The position numbers and the translations under genes were made by a program. This document shows positions 42,330 to 45,544 of a stretch of DNA of 45,544 nt, piece after piece. This stretch comes from Pseudomonadota bacterium. Lineage in GTDB: Bacteria; Pseudomonadota; Alphaproteobacteria; Rhizobiales; Xanthobacteraceae. Within the stretch, counting starts at the first letter, position 1. Every line of letters begins with the position of its first letter. The DNA is taken from positions 1-45,544 of the forward strand of contig JAEWFG010000204.1 of the NCBI GenBank assembly GCA_023388935.1. Reading direction: 5' to 3'. Below the pieces are notes generated by a model. That model searched no databases and had not been told where the DNA came from. It saw only the letters and a list, made by a program, of their open reading frames with translations.

Positions 42330-43535
42330 TTAGCGGCGCTTCCCGACGATCTTGCCGTTGGATGCGACGAGCCTGCCTTCCTTGTAGACGGAGCGCCCCT
42401 GCGGCGTCGCGACAACGGCCTCGGGAACATGTTCCGCATTCAGCGTCACGAAATCGGCCTTGGCGCCGACGCGCAGGCCGTAGCTGTCGAGCCGCAGCGC
42501 CTTTGCGCCGGCTTCGGTGACGACATCGAAAGCGACACGCAGCTCTTCGTCGAGATAGAAGCCTGAACGATAGCCGAGCGTCGTTGCCCGGCCCAGCATG
42601 TCGCCGTCGCCATAGGGCCACCAGGAATCACGAATGTTGTCGTTGCCGCTGAACACGGTGACGCCGGCATTGCGCAGCGCCAGGATCGGCGGAAAGGGAC
42701 GAGCGCCCGGCGCGTTGGTCATGATCGCAACGCCGGAACGAGCCAGGATGTCGGCGATCGTCTTGAGCTGATCCATCGAGATGTCACCGAGTCCGTAGGC
42801 GTGGCTGACGGCGACGTGGCCCTGCATGCCGAGCGCGCGCGTGCGCGCTGCGATCTGCTCGATCTCGAAAGCGCTGAGCGTGCCCATGTCGTGCAGATGG
42901 ATGTCGACATCGACGCCGTGCTTCCCGGCGACGCCGAACACGACGTCGAGATGCTTTTCAACGTCGCGGTCGAAACTTGCGGGATCGAGCCCGCCGACGA
43001 GATCGGCGCCGAGCCCGATGGCCTCGTCCAGCAGTTGCGGCGTACCCGGGCTTGCGAGGATACCGCTCTGGGGAAAGGCGACGAGCTGGATGTCGATCAG
43101 GCCTTCGTATTCCTCGCGCACGCGCAGAATCGTCTCGAGCGATTTCAGCCCGACCGAGCCGTCAACCATGACGTGGCTGCGCATCTGCGTGCTGCCGTGG
43201 CCAATGCAGAGATCGAGCTGATTGCGCGCTCGCTCATCCATCGGCGCGGCCTCGGCCATGTTCTGGGCCTGGAAGGCCACGCGTTCATGCACGTTGAACC
43301 CATTTGTGCATGGCTTGTGCGGGCGCCAGGCATCGCCATAGAAGCTGGTGTCGAGATGGATGTGGCCTTCGACGAAACCGGGCACGACGAGGGCATTACC
43401 GAGGTCGATCGTCTCGGCGCCGGCCGGTGGCTGATCAGCGGGTGTGATCGCGGCAATGCGGCCGTCCTTGACGGCGATGTGAAGGCGAGCTCCGCCGTCG
43501 AAGCGTGCGTTGGTGAAGATCGTGTCGAAGGCCAT
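42330..43535 (-). CDS. CodA-like amidohydrolase (cytosine deaminase family), copy 2
   Basis: This 401-residue metal-dependent hydrolase has VVPGFVEGHIHLDTSF (HxH), HGSTQMRSHVMVDGSVGLKSLE, DIHLHDMG, HVAVSHAYGLGD and FSGNDNIRDSWWPYG, which carries the catalytic Asp. It resembles cytosine deaminase and related N-heterocycle hydrolases. It lies 81 bases after a paralogue on the same strand. The start is ATG 43535 with CGGAGGA six bases upstream. It is convergent with the lig-like operon. The substrate is not known. Confidence 0.85.
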   Translation of the reverse strand: MAFDTIFTNARFDGGARLHIAVKDGRIAAITPADQPPAGAETIDLGNALVVPGFVEGHIHLDTSFYGDAWRPHKPCTNGFNVHERVAFQAQNMAEAAPMDERARNQLDLCIGHGSTQMRSHVMVDGSVGLKSLETILRVREEYEGLIDIQLVAFPQSGILASPGTPQLLDEAIGLGADLVGGLDPASFDRDVEKHLDVVFGVAGKHGVDVDIHLHDMGTLSAFEIEQIAARTRALGMQGHVAVSHAYGLGDISMDQLKTIADILARSGVAIMTNAPGARPFPPILALRNAGVTVFSGNDNIRDSWWPYGDGDMLGRATTLGYRSGFYLDEELRVAFDVVTEAGAKALRLDSYGLRVGAKADFVTLNAEHVPEAVVATPQGRSVYKEGRLVASNGKIVGKRR

Positions 43536-43616
43536 CCGGTTCCTCCGTTGGTTGGCTTGCGACGAGTGTTGCGCGGGCCGCGGCTGTGGCGCAAGATGCG
43601 GCAAGGCGAGGGCCGT

Positions 43617-44858
43617 TCAGCGTCCGGGGCTGAATAGAGTGGGGCGCTGCCGCTCAAACGTCTGCCGGCCGCTCTTGAAGCCAATCATGATATCTGGCAG
43701 TTCGGCGATCGCGAAGCGGCTGTCCTGGGTGTCGAGCACGACCAGATCGGCGGGGTTGCCGACCTTGATGCCGTAATCGCCAAGGTTCATCAGCCGCGCT
43801 GGCAGTTCGGTCACGAGATCGAGGCAGGTGTCGAAGTCGTTGACGGAGGCATGCGCGACGTTGGCATAAAAGTTCGCCATCCGCAGCAGTGAGGCATCGC
43901 CGAACGGCGTGAAGGGATTGAGCACGTTGTTGGTCGCGATCGAGCACAGCACGCCATCGCTTGCGAGCTTGTGGGCAAGCGTCATGCCGCGCGGCGCGTT
44001 GTGGGTGGCGTCGCGCCCCATCAGATAGAGATCGGTCGCGGGCAGCACGGTGACGGCAACGCCGGCCTTCGCCAATTGCGCGGTCGCCGCCTTCAGACGC
44101 TCCGGCGGCAAGGCTGACAGTTTCGTGGCGTGCCCGATCGCGACGCGCCCCTGGTAGTTGCGCCGCTCGGTCTGCCGGCAGACTTCGTCGAGATGCGACC
44201 AGGAGGGATCGAGATCGAAGTCGAGATGGAGATCGACGTCGACGTTGAACGCCTCGGCGAGATCGAAGATGCGCTGCAGATGGGCCGTCGGGTCGGTGTC
44301 CGTGTAGGGACAACCGCCGATGACCTCGCCGCCGTCGCGTAGTGCTTGCACCAGCAGCTCTTCGCTGCCGGGATCGTTCGTCAGGCCTTCTTGCGGGAAG
44401 ACGCAAAGCGACAGGGCGATCGCCCAGGCATAGTCGCGCTTCAGCGCCTTCACCGCCTCGAAGCTGCGCAAGCCGATGCGCGGATCGATTTCGACATGCG
44501 TGCGCATCCGCGTCGTGCCATGCACGATCGCGCGTTCGAGCACGCGGGCCCCCCGCGCGTAGACGTCCTCGACCGTAAAGTCCTTCTTCATGCCGGCGAC
44601 GGCGCGGATCGCCTCGGAGACGCTGGAGTGATTGTGCTCGCAGCGGCCGAGCAGACAGGCCTTGTCGAGATGGATATGGGTGTCGACGAAGCCGGGCAGG
44701 GCGAGGCGACCGCCGACATCGACCTCGACGGCTTCGCAGGCGAGCCGCGGCTCGATCGCGGTGATGCGTCCGCCCTTCACGCCGATGTCGACGGGCATCG
44801 CGGATGATCGCAACAGCGCATTACGGAAGATCAGATCGAAGGCGGTCCGGGTGGTCAT
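43617..44858 (-). CDS. CodA-like amidohydrolase (cytosine deaminase family), copy 1
   Basis: This 413-residue relative of the next gene's product has LALPGFVDTHIHLDKACLL (HxH), HGTTRMRTHVEIDPRIGLRSFE, VDLHLDFD and RVAIGHATKLSALP. The usual SGNDN box reads SIATNNVLNPFTPFG, so the catalytic Asp is replaced by Asn-Asn. A neighbouring residue may take the role, as in some family branches, or the activity may differ. It follows the terminator of a LivK-type gene. No strong ribosome site precedes ATG 44858. Confidence 0.82.
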   Translation of the reverse strand: MTTRTAFDLIFRNALLRSSAMPVDIGVKGGRITAIEPRLACEAVEVDVGGRLALPGFVDTHIHLDKACLLGRCEHNHSSVSEAIRAVAGMKKDFTVEDVYARGARVLERAIVHGTTRMRTHVEIDPRIGLRSFEAVKALKRDYAWAIALSLCVFPQEGLTNDPGSEELLVQALRDGGEVIGGCPYTDTDPTAHLQRIFDLAEAFNVDVDLHLDFDLDPSWSHLDEVCRQTERRNYQGRVAIGHATKLSALPPERLKAATAQLAKAGVAVTVLPATDLYLMGRDATHNAPRGMTLAHKLASDGVLCSIATNNVLNPFTPFGDASLLRMANFYANVAHASVNDFDTCLDLVTELPARLMNLGDYGIKVGNPADLVVLDTQDSRFAIAELPDIMIGFKSGRQTFERQRPTLFSPGR

Positions 44859-45000
44859 GGCGTCGGATTCAGGTGTGGCAGGCTACCGGAAACAGGGTGA
44901 GCCGGCAGCTCCAGATTCTGGGCTGTGGTGCAGTCTAATTGTGCAATCGGACATGTGGCAACACGGGGCGGCCGGTTCGGCTCCCGGCAAGATGCCGCCC

Positions 45001-45035
45001 AAAAAAATGCGTCCGCCTGTAGAGCAGGCGGACGC
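45001..45035 (-). terminator. Rho-independent terminator of the LivK-type gene
   Basis: An eleven-pair perfect stem (45009-45019 with 45025-45035, GCGTCCGCCTG / CAGGCGGACGC) has loop TAGAG. On the minus strand it is followed by seven Us (A run at 45001-45007). It ends transcription 37 bases after the stop codon, so the amidohydrolase genes downstream need their own promoter. Confidence 0.92.
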
Positions 45036-45072
45036 GACAGGACGCCCAGGGTTTGGCGGCGCCTGGCCGCCG

Positions 45073-45544
45073 TTACTGCAGCGCCTCAAGCTTGGCGTTC
45101 TTGCCGTCGACCACCTTGAAGACGACGTAGCGCGGCTGCATCTGTCCGTTCGGCAGGAACTGGACATCCCCGAACACCGTGCCCTTGACCGGTTTGCCGC
45201 GGATTGCTTCCGCCACGGTCTTGCGATCGAGCGACTTGGTCGCTTCGACCGCCTGCGCCCAGACCTGCACGGCCGCCGCGCCGAGCGCGGCGCTCTTGTC
45301 GGGATTGGTGCCATAGGCCTTCTTGTAGGCGGCGACGAACGAAGTGCTTTCCGGCTGGGTCGTGAACGGGGGCAGGTCGGGGAAAAAGATGTCGGCCGAG
45401 ATCACGCCGTTATTGGCATCGCCGGCGACCTTGAACACCGTGCTGAGCATGATGCCGACGGCGCCGACGAAGGTCGATTTGATGTCGGCCTGGCGGTACT
45501 GCTCGACCATCGCCGGGAGCCCTGAGGAGTTCGACGAGTTGGTG
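45073..45544 (-). CDS. Liv-type ABC transporter periplasmic binding protein (N-terminus missing)
   Basis: The frame is open to the window edge; only the C-terminal 156 residues are present. They show the LivK-family end: FVGAVGIMLSTVFKVAGDAN, FVAAYKKAYGTNPDKSAALGAAAVQVW and VFGDVQFLPNGQMQPRYVVFKVVDGK. The last part is typical of amide/branched-chain amino acid binding proteins. It stops at TAA 45073-45075 before a strong terminator. The ligand is unknown. Confidence 0.85.
   Translation of the reverse strand, partial: TNSSNSSGLPAMVEQYRQADIKSTFVGAVGIMLSTVFKVAGDANNGVISADIFFPDLPPFTTQPESTSFVAAYKKAYGTNPDKSAALGAAAVQVWAQAVEATKSLDRKTVAEAIRGKPVKGTVFGDVQFLPNGQMQPRYVVFKVVDGKNAKLEALQ

Noticed and set aside
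1..45544. CRISPR arrays, tRNA or rRNA genes, insertion sequences
   Set aside because: No regularly spaced repeats, no cloverleaf-like sequence and no transposase reading frame were found by eye.

Overview
The window looks like chromosomal DNA of an alphaproteobacterium of the Bradyrhizobium / Nitrobacteraceae type. The evidence is uniformly high GC, an acpXL-lpxXL cluster for the very-long-chain fatty acid of rhizobial lipid A, a DUF6894 protein, and palindromic intergenic repeats of the CCTGAGG...CTTCGAGACG kind that I associate with Bradyrhizobium genomes. The genus is an inference from style and gene content. I saw no rRNA, tRNA, CRISPR array, transposase or phage gene.

Layout. 1-2232 (+): the end of a class I/II aminotransferase and a polyamine-type periplasmic binding protein. 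2423-6633 (-): acpXL-fabZXL-fabF2XL-fabF1XL-lpxXL, making and attaching the very-long-chain acyl group of lipid A. 6870-12535: mostly housekeeping or unknown genes (membrane protein, ParB-like protein, Crp/Fnr regulator, DUF6894, MgtC, AhpD-like protein, HerA-like ATPase). 12973-13941 (+): a type I extradiol dioxygenase gene broken by an in-frame TAG. 13938-28735: the most interesting block. It holds a NicAB-like molybdenum hydroxylase with a triheme cytochrome tail, a 6-hydroxynicotinate reductase homologue, a UPF0280 protein, an AA_synth protein, a complete Liv-type ABC importer with fused permeases, a MarR regulator, an enamidase homologue and a ferredoxin-NADP reductase. Together they predict reductive breakdown of nicotinate (nicotinate to 6-hydroxynicotinate to 1,4,5,6-tetrahydro-6-oxonicotinate to 2-formylglutarate). 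This route is best known at gene level from the anaerobe Eubacterium barkeri, and biochemically from Azorhizobium.

28902-33150: a small unknown protein, a cytochrome P450, a DUF763 protein and an MscS channel. 33165-34950 (-): two orphan periplasmic binding proteins, divergent from a TetR regulator. 35065-42266 (+): TetR and then a tightly packed operon of two LigI-like lactonases, a DctA-type carrier, GalB-type 4-oxalomesaconate hydratase, LigK/ProA-type aldolase, a 4,5-dihydroxyphthalate decarboxylase-like protein and a DUF1932 dehydrogenase. This resembles the lower part of a protocatechuate/gallate 4,5-cleavage pathway. 42330-45544 (-): two CodA-like amidohydrolases and the end of a LivK-type binding protein with a clear terminator.

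Regulation. Two palindrome classes tie the catabolic genes together. Class I (TTTGTAC-N4-GTACAAA) lies in two nearly identical promoters 22 kb apart, before the dioxygenase and before tetR. Class II (16-18 bp, around CGTTYGTA-TACRAACG) lies before nicA-like, before the reductase operon, and between enamidase and ferredoxin reductase. The simplest model is that TetR controls class I and MarR controls class II.
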